DNA of 61,829 nucleotides from Streptomyces sp. LUP30 (GTDB lineage: Bacteria > Actinomycetota > Actinomycetes > Streptomycetales > Streptomycetaceae), in the NCBI RefSeq assembly GCF_001746365.1, contig NZ_MJAJ01000016.1, positions 1-61,829 on the forward strand, written 5' to 3'. Numbering within the stretch: position 1 is the first letter of the stretch; each line of letters opens with the position of its first letter. Under the pieces are notes generated by a model. The model did no database searches and had not been told where the DNA came from. It was given only the letters and a program-made list of their open reading frames with translations. A program made the translations under genes and the position numbers. Below, in pieces: positions 51,345 to 59,725 of this stretch.

Positions 51345-51614
51345 ACTGTTCAATCCCCCCTGTAGTTCTGGGCCGTGACGTCTCCCACGAGTCATGTCGG
51401 CCGTTGTGCGCACGCAGGCACATGAACTTGCCTGCGCCCCTCCATTCTGGCTCTTCTTAGCATTCTGCGGAGCGCTCATGAACCAGTCACGCGCAAAGCG
51501 CCAGGCAAAGCGGTGCGGCCTCTGGAGACCGGGCCTCAGACGGCTTCGGGCCGCTGAACCGTACGGCCGAAAGCACCAACCGAGGCGGTCGACCTCCCCG
51601 GCTCTGCCCTGTGC
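51345..51614. other. Right border region of the defense island
   Basis: No supported gene was found. The region holds the promoter of the four-gene operon (read leftwards) and then high-GC DNA. Short open frames here, such as one starting at 51478, lack family features or coding bias. Confidence 0.4.
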
Positions 51615-52637
51615 TTAGGCGGTCCCCGCCCCATGGCACTCCCCGTAGCTTCGCCCCGACCCGCACCAGCACTCCGCCCCCCGCTCCGGCGGCCACCCCA
51701 CTGCCCGTCCCCGGGCTGCCAAGGTCGTCGCGTACTGGGGGAGGAGGTCTGCGTCCGCCGGAGACGAGGCCTCCGAGGCTGCGAAGGCTTCGTAGGAGGG
51801 GACCGTGCCGGTGACGATGCCGAGGTTGGGCGTGCCCGAGGCGGACAGCTCGCGCAGGGACGCCTCTATCGTCGCCAGGTGCTCCTCGTGCGAGGGGTAC
51901 TCGTCCGACAGCGTCGGGTAGGCCGCGACCAGCTCCGCCAACTCCCCCGTCGGCCAGTGCAGGACCGCCACCGGGAACGGGCGGGACAGTTCCTCACGGT
52001 AGGTGCCGAGCTCGGCGCGGAGGCGGGAGATCTCCGCCTGCAGTTCGGCCGGGTTGTCCGAGCCCAGGGACCAGACGCGCTTGGGGTCGTGCAGCTCGTC
52101 CAGGGGGACGGGGGAGGAGTGGAGGGTGTCGGCCAGCACGTCCCAGTCGTCGTGGGCCGCTCCCAGCATGCGGCGTACGCGGTGGCGGCCGAAGAGGAGG
52201 GGGTGGGAGGAATGCGGCGGGGGCTCCGGCACGTCCCCGAGGAGCAGGGTCACGCCCTCCGTGAACGTCTTCTGCGCCGCTTCCAGCTCGTCGTGGGCCT
52301 CCAGGGACTCGGCGACGATCACCCAGGGGGCCGGGTCGCGGGGGGCGGCGGCCCGGATGCCGTCGATGATGGCTCGGGCCTCGGCCTCGTGGCCGTACTC
52401 CCACAGGTTCGCGGCCTTCAGGGCGCGGATCAGGTGGGGGTTCTCCAGGCTGTCCGAAGACGACAGCAGGCGGTCGTACAGGGTCGTCGCGGCGGGGCGG
52501 TCGCCGGCCAGTTCCAGGTGGGCCGCGGACTGCAGCAGCAGGGCTTCCGCGTCCTCGGGATACAGGCCGGCGGTCCGCTCCAGGCGTGCCGCTTCGGCGG
52601 TGTGGTCGACGTTCTCGGCAGGCGTGTCGGGGCGCAT
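51615..52637 (-). CDS. SEC-C domain protein with TPR-like repeats
   Basis: 340 residues from the ATG giving MRPDTPAEN; a GTG three codons earlier is also open. The N-terminal 130 residues are TPR-like helical repeats (AARLERTAGLYPEDAEALLLQSAAHLELAGDRPAAT, then ANLWEYGHEAEARAIIDGIRAA). The middle part is unrecognised. The last residues hold the SEC-C zinc motif ECWCGSGRSYGECHG. SEC-C motifs mark zinc-binding tails such as that of SecA, but this protein is not SecA. Its function is unknown. Confidence 0.85.
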   Translation of the reverse strand: MRPDTPAENVDHTAEAARLERTAGLYPEDAEALLLQSAAHLELAGDRPAATTLYDRLLSSSDSLENPHLIRALKAANLWEYGHEAEARAIIDGIRAAAPRDPAPWVIVAESLEAHDELEAAQKTFTEGVTLLLGDVPEPPPHSSHPLLFGRHRVRRMLGAAHDDWDVLADTLHSSPVPLDELHDPKRVWSLGSDNPAELQAEISRLRAELGTYREELSRPFPVAVLHWPTGELAELVAAYPTLSDEYPSHEEHLATIEASLRELSASGTPNLGIVTGTVPSYEAFAASEASSPADADLLPQYATTLAARGRAVGWPPERGAECWCGSGRSYGECHGAGTA

Positions 52638-52801
52638 GGATGACACCGTAGCGCCGCCCGCTGACGAAAAGGAGATATCTGCAGGCCAGGGGGCGCGGAT
52701 CGCGGGTCAGCCCGTAGGGGTGTCCAGGGACTGGACGGCGTTGTCGATCCGGCCTGCCGGGCCGGCATCGGCCCCGCCGACGCCGGCCCTCCGCCGTCTG
52801 T

Positions 52802-54277
52802 CTAGATCGTGACCCCGTCCACCTGAAGGGTCTGCACCGCGCCCGCCGCGAACGGCACGCTGATCGTCTTGCCGCTCAGGTGCGTGTCCGAGTGGGACGC
52901 GTAGAGGTCGCCCGAGCCGTTCGTCACCGTGTTCCAGCGGGGGACCAGGCCCGACGAGCCGCCCGTCACCGTCGTGAAGCGGGACAGGTCGAAGGTCAGG
53001 GTCTGGGCCGAGGACGACGTGTTCGCGGCGACGATGACCAGGCGCTTCGCGGTCCTGTCCAGCGCCGCCGCCGCGTAGCTCACGCCCGTGTCGAGGATCG
53101 TCATGCCGGGCCGGATATGACGACTGAACTGGGCCATCACGTAGTACTTCGTGGTGACCGCGCCGGCCGCCAGGGTGTTCGCGTCGTACGCGATCATCGC
53201 CCAGCCCGACGACGGGTCCATGACCTGCCAGTAGACCCACGCCGTCGGGTGGAGCCAGCGGAAGTCGGAGAGCAGGTTGCTCGCCATCGTGAGACCCGTG
53301 CCGTCCTTGTCGCCGGTCTCGGAGTTCCACAACGCCTTGCCCGCCGTCGTCACCACGTCGGTGTAGAGCAGGTCGCGGCGGCCGCCCGAGCCCTGGTAGC
53401 CGTGGACGTTGACCCGGTTGACGAATCCCTTCGTCGTCGAGGAGAAGGAGTTCCAGGTGGTGCGGGCGAGGTCGTAGTTCGTCTCGTCCGAAGCCGAGAT
53501 TCTCGTCCCCGTCAGACCGCGCTTGTCCAACTCGCTGCGCAGATAGGGGAGTACGGCCGCCTGGACGGTTGCGTCCATGTGGCAGCCCTCCTGCGTCCCG
53601 GTCGCCGTCCACCAGGACGACGACGGCTCGTTGAAGGCGTCGACCGTCGCGAAGTTCACGCCCCAGTTCGCCTTCGCGTACGACGCGACCGCCGCCAGGT
53701 GGGAGGCGTGCTGACGGTAGTTCCAGGACTGGAGGTTGTTGCCGCCGCCCGAGGCGCCGGACGGGTTGTGGTTCAGGCACATCCACCACATGGGGGAGTT
53801 GGCGAACAGCTCCGTCGTCGCGCCGCGGGCCACCGCCTTCTGGAGCATCGCGCGCTGGGTCGCGTCCGCGGTCCAGTCCCACGCGGAGGACGTCGGGTCC
53901 TCGTTGTTCCAGTCCTGCCAGTAGCCCTCGATCTGCTTGAAACGGGGGATGTTGGGCGAGACCGCCATGGACGTGCCGCCCACCGAGTTCCAGCTGCACG
54001 CGCCCAGGTTGTAGCGGGCGATGTTGAGGCCGAGGCCGGGGAGGGTCCTGCCGTTGTAGGACACCGACTTGGTCGTGAAGAAGATGTCGGCGAAGTCGTC
54101 CCGGGCGCCGAAGACGTTTGCCCACCAGGCCAGGGAGGTGCCCCAGCCCTCCCAAGTGCCGTACGTCGTCGAAGGGTTGACGGCGATGGTGGCATCGGCC
54201 CGGGCGGTGCCCGTCGCGAGGGCGCTTCCGAGGAGCGCGCCTCCGGTGGCCGTCAGCAGTGTCCTGCGTCGGATCAT
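52802..54277 (-). CDS. Secreted GH30-type endo-beta-1,6-galactanase
   Basis: 491 residues. A twin-arginine-like signal peptide (RRRTLLTATGGALLGSALATGTARA) opens it. The GH30 catalytic domain has the acid/base Glu217 (DAFNEPSSSWW) and the nucleophile Glu320 (WNSETGDKDG), with the start YGTWEGWGTSLAWWANVFG and LNIARYNLGACSWNSVGG of endo-1,6-galactanases. A C-terminal beta-sandwich (RLVIVAANTSSSAQTLTFDLSRF) follows. It should degrade beta-1,6-galactan side chains of plant arabinogalactan outside the cell. It has no carbohydrate-binding module. Confidence 0.9.
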   Translation of the reverse strand: MIRRRTLLTATGGALLGSALATGTARADATIAVNPSTTYGTWEGWGTSLAWWANVFGARDDFADIFFTTKSVSYNGRTLPGLGLNIARYNLGACSWNSVGGTSMAVSPNIPRFKQIEGYWQDWNNEDPTSSAWDWTADATQRAMLQKAVARGATTELFANSPMWWMCLNHNPSGASGGGNNLQSWNYRQHASHLAAVASYAKANWGVNFATVDAFNEPSSSWWTATGTQEGCHMDATVQAAVLPYLRSELDKRGLTGTRISASDETNYDLARTTWNSFSSTTKGFVNRVNVHGYQGSGGRRDLLYTDVVTTAGKALWNSETGDKDGTGLTMASNLLSDFRWLHPTAWVYWQVMDPSSGWAMIAYDANTLAAGAVTTKYYVMAQFSRHIRPGMTILDTGVSYAAAALDRTAKRLVIVAANTSSSAQTLTFDLSRFTTVTGGSSGLVPRWNTVTNGSGDLYASHSDTHLSGKTISVPFAAGAVQTLQVDGVTI

Positions 54278-54514
54278 GGCTTCTCCGCTTCGTGACAGCG
54301 ATCGACCGCCGGTCTCGTCCGGACCCGGCGTCGTCGGATGCGTCAGCGCACTGGTGTCCGCGGTGCGTCAGCGCGTCACGAAGCATCGGGTGTGCCCCGT
54401 GGTGTTGTCGAGAGTTCTGACAGCCCTTTCTCCAACCTGTGGAGGAAGGGCGGGGACGGGTTCGAGCGTGCGAACGGTCTGGAGACCTCGTCCCCCTCCG
54501 CCTATCGTGCCCGC

Positions 54515-55330
54515 GTGCGGATTCCCCTCGTGCAGCACAGCACCCGGCGACGGCGCGCCCGGTACCGGCGGGTGCTCTGGAGCGGCGCCGAAGTCCTCGT
54601 CACCGCAGGGGTGCTGGTGCTGCTGCTCGTCGTGCATCAGCTGTGGTGGACGAACCGGGAGGCCAAGGAGGGCGCCGAGCGGCGGGTGGAGGCGCTGGAG
54701 CGGGAGTGGGGGGACGGCGGCGGCGCGGGCGGCTCCGGTCCCGGAACGGGCACGGGAACCGGCTCGGGGCCGGGCTCGGACGACGGCTCCGGTTCCGGCT
54801 CGGGCGTCGACGGCGGGCTCGGGCGATCGGGCGTCGGCAGTGCGAAGGCCTCGTCGTCCGGCGGCACGCCCCGCTCCTCGCAGGCGTACGCCGTTCTGCG
54901 CATCCCGCGCCTCGATCTGCGGGTCCCCGTCGCCGAGGGCACGAGCAAGCGGGACGTCCTCAACAAGGGATACGTCGGCCACTACACCGGCACTCAACAG
55001 CCGGGCCAGGGCGGCAACTTCGCGGTCGCCGGACACCGCAACACCCACGGTGAGCCCTTCCGGCGCCTGGACCGTCTCCGGAGCGGCGACACGGTGGAGG
55101 TGGCGACGCGGAACGCGATCTACACCTACGTCGTCGACAAGATCCTGCCACAGACCTCATCGCGCGACGCGGGCGTCATCCGGCCCGTGCCCCGGTCCCT
55201 CACCCGGCCCGCCTACGGCTACGACGCTCCCGGCCGCTATCTCACCCTCACCACCTGCACGCCCGAGTACACCTCCCGGTACCGCTTGGTCGTGTGGGGC
55301 AAGCTGGTCGGGACGCTTCCGCGCGGATAG
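54515..55330 (+). CDS. Class E-like sortase
   Basis: 271 residues from GTG (MRIPLVQHSTRRRRARYRRV). One membrane helix (EVLVTAGVLVLLLVVHQLWW) is followed by a Gly/Ser/Thr/Pro-rich linker of about 60 residues. The sortase domain comes next: AYAVLRIPRLDLRVPVAEG, His174 in VAGHRNTHG, and the catalytic Cys248 in YLTLTTCTPEYTSRYRLVVWG with a following Arg. Streptomyces class E sortases attach LAxTG proteins to the wall; whether this is the main one cannot be told. The upstream open frame lacks a better start. A weak hairpin lies after it, before the convergent GntR gene. Confidence 0.9.
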   Translation: MRIPLVQHSTRRRRARYRRVLWSGAEVLVTAGVLVLLLVVHQLWWTNREAKEGAERRVEALEREWGDGGGAGGSGPGTGTGTGSGPGSDDGSGSGSGVDGGLGRSGVGSAKASSSGGTPRSSQAYAVLRIPRLDLRVPVAEGTSKRDVLNKGYVGHYTGTQQPGQGGNFAVAGHRNTHGEPFRRLDRLRSGDTVEVATRNAIYTYVVDKILPQTSSRDAGVIRPVPRSLTRPAYGYDAPGRYLTLTTCTPEYTSRYRLVVWGKLVGTLPRG

Positions 55331-55391
55331 CGCGGTGGTCCTCGCGGGGGCCGTCCCGCCGAGTCCGTCCCACCGGGTCCTTCCCGCCGAG

Positions 55392-55411
55392 CCACCCCCT
55401 CCCAGGGGTGG
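55392..55411. terminator. Short hairpin between sortase and GntR genes
   Basis: Seven-base perfect inverted repeat CCACCCC/GGGGTGG with a six-base loop, between two convergent genes. It is a weak but plausible terminator. Confidence 0.5.
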
Positions 55412-55795
55412 TCAGGAGCCTTCCTCCAGGGCGTCACGGACGGCGGTCAGGACGGCCTCGGTGTCGGCGCCCAGGGCGCGGGCGGAGGCGGTGAAGTCAC
55501 GTGCCAGCGTGGCGAGCTGGACGGGATCGGGATGGGCCGGCTCGGCCGGGGGAGCCGCCACCCGGGTGCCTGCGCCGCGACGGGTGCGGATGAGCTCGGC
55601 GGCCTCCAGCTCACGGTAGGCGCGGGCCACGGTGCCCGGCGCCAGGCCCAGGTCGGCGGCGAGCTGGCGCACGGTCGGCAGCCGTTCGCCCTCGGTCAGC
55701 CGGCCGGTGACGATCAGGGCCGCCAGCTGGGCGCGGATCTGCTCGAACGGGGGCACCTGGCTGGTGGTGTCGACGCGGACGGCGGGTTCACTCAT
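55412..55795 (-). CDS. GntR-family regulator, YtrA type
   Basis: 127 residues, the short YtrA form. The winged helix-turn-helix is clear (PPFEQIRAQLAALIVTGRLTEGERLPTVRQLAADLGLAPGTVARAYRELEAAELIRTRRGAGTRV), followed by a short helical dimerisation tail. Its start overlaps the end of the upstream membrane protein gene by eight bases. YtrA-type regulators usually repress their own transporter operon; here the partner is a membrane protein, not an ABC pair. It probably binds the operator cluster upstream of that gene. Confidence 0.92.
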   Translation of the reverse strand: MSEPAVRVDTTSQVPPFEQIRAQLAALIVTGRLTEGERLPTVRQLAADLGLAPGTVARAYRELEAAELIRTRRGAGTRVAAPPAEPAHPDPVQLATLARDFTASARALGADTEAVLTAVRDALEEGS

Positions 55796-56546
55796 CGCCG
55801 ACGGCCCGGGGCACGACGATGGTGAACAGGCACCATCCCAGACTGAACAGGGTCACCAGGCTCAGCGGGTAGATCACCAGAGCGGTGACGTTGCCCAGCA
55901 TGCCGGCGCAGGTCGTGCGGGACAGCACTCTGCCGATCATCCCGAGGACGATCAGCAGCTGGCTGGAGACCAGCAGTCCCCATGCCGCGGTGATCGCCCA
56001 CGAGCGGTCGTGGCGCTGCTGGTTGTCGCCGGGGCGGTGGGCGATGCGGCGCAGTGCCCAGACGCAGGCGGCGGTGCCGACGGCCAGGGAGGCGAGGAGG
56101 GGGGTGGCGTAGTAGATGCCGGGCCAGGGGCCCAGGGGTCTGGCCACGCTCCGGCAGGTCACGGTGATGGCCCGGCCCGTGCGGCCGGCGGCGTCGGCGG
56201 AGGCGGCGAACGTCCCCACCGTCAGGAGGGCCAGGAGGCACGCCGTCTGGAAGAGCAGCAGCGGGGCCATTCGGGGCGGCACATGGTCGCGGACCCGGCG
56301 GGGGGTGAGGGCGGCCGTGCGGACCGCCTCCTGGGGTGCGAGGGTGAGGGAGTCACCGAGCAGGACGCCGCCGACCGCGCTCAGGCCGAACGCGGTGATC
56401 GCGGTGACGAAGCGCATGGCGAGGGCGGTCTCGCCGCCCATGGCCCCCAACCGTTGTGCGACCACGACGCCCAGTGTCAGCCCCGCCCAACGGGCGCAGA
56501 GGTCGGCGCGGGCCAACAGGCGTTCTGGTGAGACGGTGTCGAGCAT
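55788..56546 (-). CDS. Multispanning membrane protein, GntR partner
   Basis: 252 residues with six likely hydrophobic segments (for example FVTAITAFGLSAVGGVLLGDSL, LLLFQTACLLALLTVGTF, YYATPLLASLAVGTAACVWAL, TAAWGLLVSSQLLIVLGMIG, MLGNVTALVIYPLSLVTLFSLGWCLF). It is not recognised as a known transporter family. It lies first in a two-gene operon with the YtrA-type regulator. The operator cluster is directly upstream. It might be a transport component whose ATPase lies elsewhere. Confidence 0.8.
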   Translation of the reverse strand: MLDTVSPERLLARADLCARWAGLTLGVVVAQRLGAMGGETALAMRFVTAITAFGLSAVGGVLLGDSLTLAPQEAVRTAALTPRRVRDHVPPRMAPLLLFQTACLLALLTVGTFAASADAAGRTGRAITVTCRSVARPLGPWPGIYYATPLLASLAVGTAACVWALRRIAHRPGDNQQRHDRSWAITAAWGLLVSSQLLIVLGMIGRVLSRTTCAGMLGNVTALVIYPLSLVTLFSLGWCLFTIVVPRAVGDE

Positions 56547-56563
56547 GTCGGCCCCCGGCGAGT

Positions 56564-56659
56564 ACTTGTATCAAGCGGTGCACTTGTATCAAGCGGTGAG
56601 TACAAGAGGTGGGTACAAGATGCCCTGGACGGGATCTTGTGTCAAACCCCTGATACAAG
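56564..56659. promoter_or_regulatory. Operator cluster of the GntR operon
   Basis: Several copies of one half-site lie directly upstream of the membrane protein start. A 17-base direct repeat ACTTGTATCAAGCGGTG occurs at 56564-56580 and 56582-56598. Inverted TACAAG half-sites are at 56601 and 56614. An inverted repeat CTTGTGTCA/TGATACAAG (one mismatch) lies at 56636-56644 and 56651-56659. This fits a YtrA-type repressor binding cooperatively. Confidence 0.72.
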
Positions 56660-56765
56660 CGGGTCGGGCCCCGGGGCGCGAGCTGACCGCGGACGCTGTG
56701 GTGAGGTATAAATCGGGTACGGATCCCGGCAGTTGTGGGTCCCGCGGCTCTGGGAGGAGGCAGGC

Positions 56766-57173
56766 GTGTCGAGTGACCGGTCCGCCTCGCGTTCCGCTCG
56801 CCCGCCCCGGCTCCCGCGCTCGCTCCCGCGGTCGGTGACGCGATCGGCCCCGCACCGGGTCCTCCGCTCGATCCCGCGGCCGGCCGCGCTGCTCCTCCTG
56901 CTCGTCACGGACGTCCTCCTCCTGGACTCCGGCGGCCTCTCCGCCGTGTCGGCCGCGTTCGCGCTGGCCGCGACCGCCGCGGCCGGATCCGCCCTCGCCG
57001 TCTGCGCGCTGGTGGCCGCGCGCAGCGCCCCCGCCGTCCCGCCCACCCGGGTCCGGACGGCCATCAGGGACCGGGCCCGCCGTACGGGCTTCCTGCCGCA
57101 ACGCGATCCCGACGCGTCCGGCCGGCCCCGCCCCAGGGCCCCCGGCCACGCCCTCCCGACGACCGTCGCGTAG
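56766..57173 (+). CDS. DUF6412-type small membrane protein
   Basis: 135 residues from GTG (MSSDRSASRSARPPRLP), after a GGGAGGAGG ribosome-binding site. A basic Arg/Pro/Ser N-terminus of about 35 residues precedes two hydrophobic helices (PAALLLLLVTDVLLLDSG and SAVSAAFALAATAAAGSALAVCALVAA). A Pro/Arg-rich tail follows. Proteins like this (DUF6412) stand next to YidC/Oxa1-type insertase genes in Streptomyces, as here. The function is unknown; it may assist or be a substrate of the insertase. Confidence 0.78.
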   Translation: MSSDRSASRSARPPRLPRSLPRSVTRSAPHRVLRSIPRPAALLLLLVTDVLLLDSGGLSAVSAAFALAATAAAGSALAVCALVAARSAPAVPPTRVRTAIRDRARRTGFLPQRDPDASGRPRPRAPGHALPTTVA

Positions 57174-57268
57174 GGCGCACCCAGTCTCGACTCCGTGACC
57201 CCGCGCGGGTCGTCATGCCGCAGCCCCGAACCACCGGCACGACGAGACCCCCGGAGGGCTCCTCACCC

Positions 57269-57991
57269 ATGTCCGTACTCCTGTCCCTGCCCATGTCCGT
57301 TTTCGCCGGCCTGGTCGAGCACCTCGCCGACCTGCTCCAGCCCCTGTTCGGCGCCGCCTCCGCGGCCGCCGCGATCGTCCTGTTCACCGCCTCGGTACGA
57401 CTCCTCGTGCATCCCCTGTCGCGTGCGGCCGCCCGCGGACAGAAGGCCCGCGCGGCGCTGCAGCCGAAGATCGCGGAACTGCGCGAGAAGCACGGCAGGA
57501 ATCCCGAGAAGCTCCAGCGGGCGGTGCTGGACCTGCACGCCGAGGAGAAGGTGTCGCCGCTCTCGGGCTGCCTGCCCAGCCTGCTCCAGCTCCCCGCGTT
57601 CTTCGTGCTCTACCGCCTCTTCTCCGGCTCCTCGGCCGGTGGCGCGGGCCACGGACTGCTCGACCACCACCTGTTCGCCGCGCCCCTGGCCGACCGCTGG
57701 ACGGACGCGCTCGCCGGGGGCGGTCCGGTCGGCGGGGCCGGGCTGGTCTACCTCGTGCTCTTCGCCGTCGTCGCGGCCATCGCGTTCTTCAACTACCTGC
57801 GGACCAAGCGGACGCCGCTGCCCGTGACCGGCGGCCAGGACGTCCCCGGGGCCGGCGTCCTCGCCAAGGTCATGCCGTTCATGTCGTTCTTCACGCTGGT
57901 CACCGTGGCCGTCGTGCCGCTGGCCGCCGCGCTGTACGTCATCACCAGCACGGCCTGGAGCGCGATCGAGCGGGCCGTCCTCTACCGGTGA
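57269..57991 (+). CDS. YidC/Oxa1-family membrane insertase (paralog)
   Basis: 240 residues; the start MSVLLSLPMSVF follows GGAGG at some distance, and longer starts are less likely. The Oxa1 core has AAAIVLFTASVRLLVHPLSRAAARGQKARAALQPKIAELREKHG, then LSGCLPSLLQLPAFFVLYRLFSG (the conserved second helix), a loop, and helices LVYLVLFAVVAAIAFFNYL and FFTLVTVAVVPLAAALYVITSTAWSAIERAVL. It inserts or folds small membrane proteins. The main yidC is expected near oriC, so this is a second copy. It follows the DUF6412 gene in the same direction, so the two may be co-expressed. Confidence 0.92.
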   Translation: MSVLLSLPMSVFAGLVEHLADLLQPLFGAASAAAAIVLFTASVRLLVHPLSRAAARGQKARAALQPKIAELREKHGRNPEKLQRAVLDLHAEEKVSPLSGCLPSLLQLPAFFVLYRLFSGSSAGGAGHGLLDHHLFAAPLADRWTDALAGGGPVGGAGLVYLVLFAVVAAIAFFNYLRTKRTPLPVTGGQDVPGAGVLAKVMPFMSFFTLVTVAVVPLAAALYVITSTAWSAIERAVLYR

Positions 57992-58106
57992 CGGTCCAGT
58001 ACGTGAACCGGGTATTGCGGAGTGGACCCTCAGTCTGGAGGATCGACCAGTCATCCGATGGCTGCACCCGTCGGTGGACGACCCGTGATCGAGGGAGATT
58101 GTCACC

Positions 58107-58964
58107 ATGAAGCTGCTGCGAGTCGGTACGGCCGGAACGGAGCGCCCCGCGCTGCTCGACTCCGAGGGTGTCCTGCGAGACCTGTCCGGGGTCGTCCCGG
58201 ACGTGGACGGGGCGCTGCTCGCCGACGACGTGGCGCTCGGCCGGGTGCGGGCCGCCGCAGAGTCCGGGGAGCTGCCGGCGCTGGACGCGACCGGGCTGCG
58301 GATCGGACCGCCGCTGGCGCGGATCGGCAAGATCGTGTGCATCGGGCTGAACTACCACGACCACGCCCGGGAGACGGGCGCCGAGCCGCCCGCCGAGCCC
58401 GTGGTCTTCTTCAAGGCGGCGGACACCGTCGTGGGGCCGTACGACACCGTCCTGGTCCCGCGCCGGTCCGTGAAGACCGACTGGGAGGTCGAGCTGGCGG
58501 TCGTCATCGGGCGCACGGCCCGCTATCTGGAGTCGGCGCAGGACGGGCTCGCGCACGTCGCGGGGTACGCCGTCGCGCACGACGTGTCCGAGCGGGAGTT
58601 CCAGATCGAGCGGGGCGGGACCTGGGACAAGGGGAAGAACTGCGAGACGTTCAACCCGCTGGGGCCCTGGCTGGTGACGGCCGACGAGGTCGCCGACCCG
58701 CAGAACCTGTCCCTGAAGCTCTGGGTGAACGGGGAGCTGAAGCAGGACGGGACCACGGCCGAGCAGATCTTCCCCGTAGGGGAGGTCGTGCGCTATGTCA
58801 GCCAGTTCATGACCCTGTACCCCGGCGACGTCATCAACACCGGGACGCCCGCGGGCGTGGCGATGGGCGAGCCCGAGCCGAAGCCGTACCTGCGGGCCGG
58901 GGACGTGGTGGAGCTGGAGATCGAGGGGCTGGGCAGGCAGCGCCAGTCGTTCAAGGACGCGTAG
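58107..58964 (+). CDS. Fumarylacetoacetate hydrolase family protein
   Basis: 285 residues, with GAGGGAG before the ATG. The N-terminal 70 residues are the short FAH lead domain (MKLLRVGTAGTERPALLDSEGVLRDLSGVVPDVDGALLADDV). The core has IGKIVCIGLNYHDHARETGAEPPAEPVVFFKAADTVVGP, the metal-binding DWEVELAVVIGRTARYL, VAHDVSEREFQIERGGTWDKGKNCETF and MTLYPGDVINTGTPAGVAMG. It is a magnesium-dependent C-C bond hydrolase, decarboxylase or tautomerase of the 2-keto acid type; its substrate cannot be read from sequence. A strong hairpin follows in the next spacer. Confidence 0.94.
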   Translation: MKLLRVGTAGTERPALLDSEGVLRDLSGVVPDVDGALLADDVALGRVRAAAESGELPALDATGLRIGPPLARIGKIVCIGLNYHDHARETGAEPPAEPVVFFKAADTVVGPYDTVLVPRRSVKTDWEVELAVVIGRTARYLESAQDGLAHVAGYAVAHDVSEREFQIERGGTWDKGKNCETFNPLGPWLVTADEVADPQNLSLKLWVNGELKQDGTTAEQIFPVGEVVRYVSQFMTLYPGDVINTGTPAGVAMGEPEPKPYLRAGDVVELEIEGLGRQRQSFKDA

Positions 58965-59151
58965 CGCTCCGCTGGACGCGCGGGGGACTGCCGGGTCGGG
59001 GGGGCCGGCGGGCCGGGCCGTGGGGCCTGCTCGGGGTGAGGGGCTGCCGGGGGTGGGGGCCCGCGGTCGCCCGTCGGCCGCGGGCCGTTCGTGGCTGGTC
59101 GCGCAGTTCCCCCGCGCTCCTCAGGGCGCTCCCGCGGAGCGGCCCTGGGGC

Positions 59152-59190
59152 GCCCGGTAGTGGCCACCACGGGGGGTGTCACTACCGGGC
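59152..59190. terminator. Hairpin terminator between FAH and UPF0303 genes
   Basis: Perfect 11-base inverted repeat GCCCGGTAGTG with its complement and a 17-base loop, between two convergent genes. It probably ends both transcripts. Confidence 0.78.
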
Positions 59191-59218
59191 GGGCCGCCAT
59201 GAGGGGCCGGCACGGGGC

Positions 59219-59725
59219 CTACAGCTGCTTCTCCAGGAATTGTTCCAGCGCTGCCACCACGAACCGGTGGTCCTCCAGCTGGGGCAGGCCCGAGACCGTC
59301 ACCGCGCCGATCACCCCGACGCCCTCCACGTTGATCGGGAAGGAGCCGCCGTGGGCCGCGTACTCGTCCGGGTCCAGGCGGGAGGAGTCCTCGAACGTCG
59401 TGCCCCTGGCGCGGTACCGGGTCCCGACCAGGTAGGAGGAGGCGCCGAAGCGCTCGACCACCCGTCGCTTGCGCGCGATCCAGGCGTCGTTGTCGGGGGC
59501 CGAGCCGGGCAGGGCCGCGTGGAAGAGCTGCTGGCCGGCGCGGTGGATGTCGACGGCGACCGGCGCCTGGCGCTCGCGGGCCAGCTCCACCAGGAGCGAG
59601 CCGAGCGCCCATGCGTCGTCGTAAGTGAACTGGCGGAAGACCAGCCGCCGTTCCTGGGCCTGGAGCTCCTCCAGGCTCGGGGTGATCTCCGGGGTGAACT
59701 TCGGGGTGAGTTCGTGGGTGCCCAT
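59219..59725 (-). CDS. UPF0303 (heme-degrading-domain) protein
   Basis: 168 residues from the ATG giving MGTHELTPKF. The UPF0303 pattern is present: SLEELQAQERRLVFRQFTYDDAWALGSLLVELARERQAPVAVDIHRAGQQLFHAALPGSAPDNDAWIARKR in parts, RYRARGTTFEDSSRLDPDEYAAHGGSFPINVEGVGVIGAVTVSGL. The fold is that of HbpS/GlcG, extracellular heme-binding and glycolate-linked proteins, but there is no signal peptide. The start overlaps the stop of the oxidoreductase gene (TAATG), so they are translationally coupled. The two may act in a shared sugar or cofactor pathway. Confidence 0.85.
   Translation of the reverse strand: MGTHELTPKFTPEITPSLEELQAQERRLVFRQFTYDDAWALGSLLVELARERQAPVAVDIHRAGQQLFHAALPGSAPDNDAWIARKRRVVERFGASSYLVGTRYRARGTTFEDSSRLDPDEYAAHGGSFPINVEGVGVIGAVTVSGLPQLEDHRFVVAALEQFLEKQL

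Noticed and set aside
39463..51614. Integrase or attachment repeats flanking the island
   Set aside because: No integrase gene and no clear direct repeats were found by eye at the two borders.
51478..51618. Short basic open frame right of the island
   Set aside because: Arg-rich by composition only; no family features.
54339..54374. 11-base direct repeat TGCGTCAGCGC before the sortase gene
   Set aside because: Too short and with no other sign of function.
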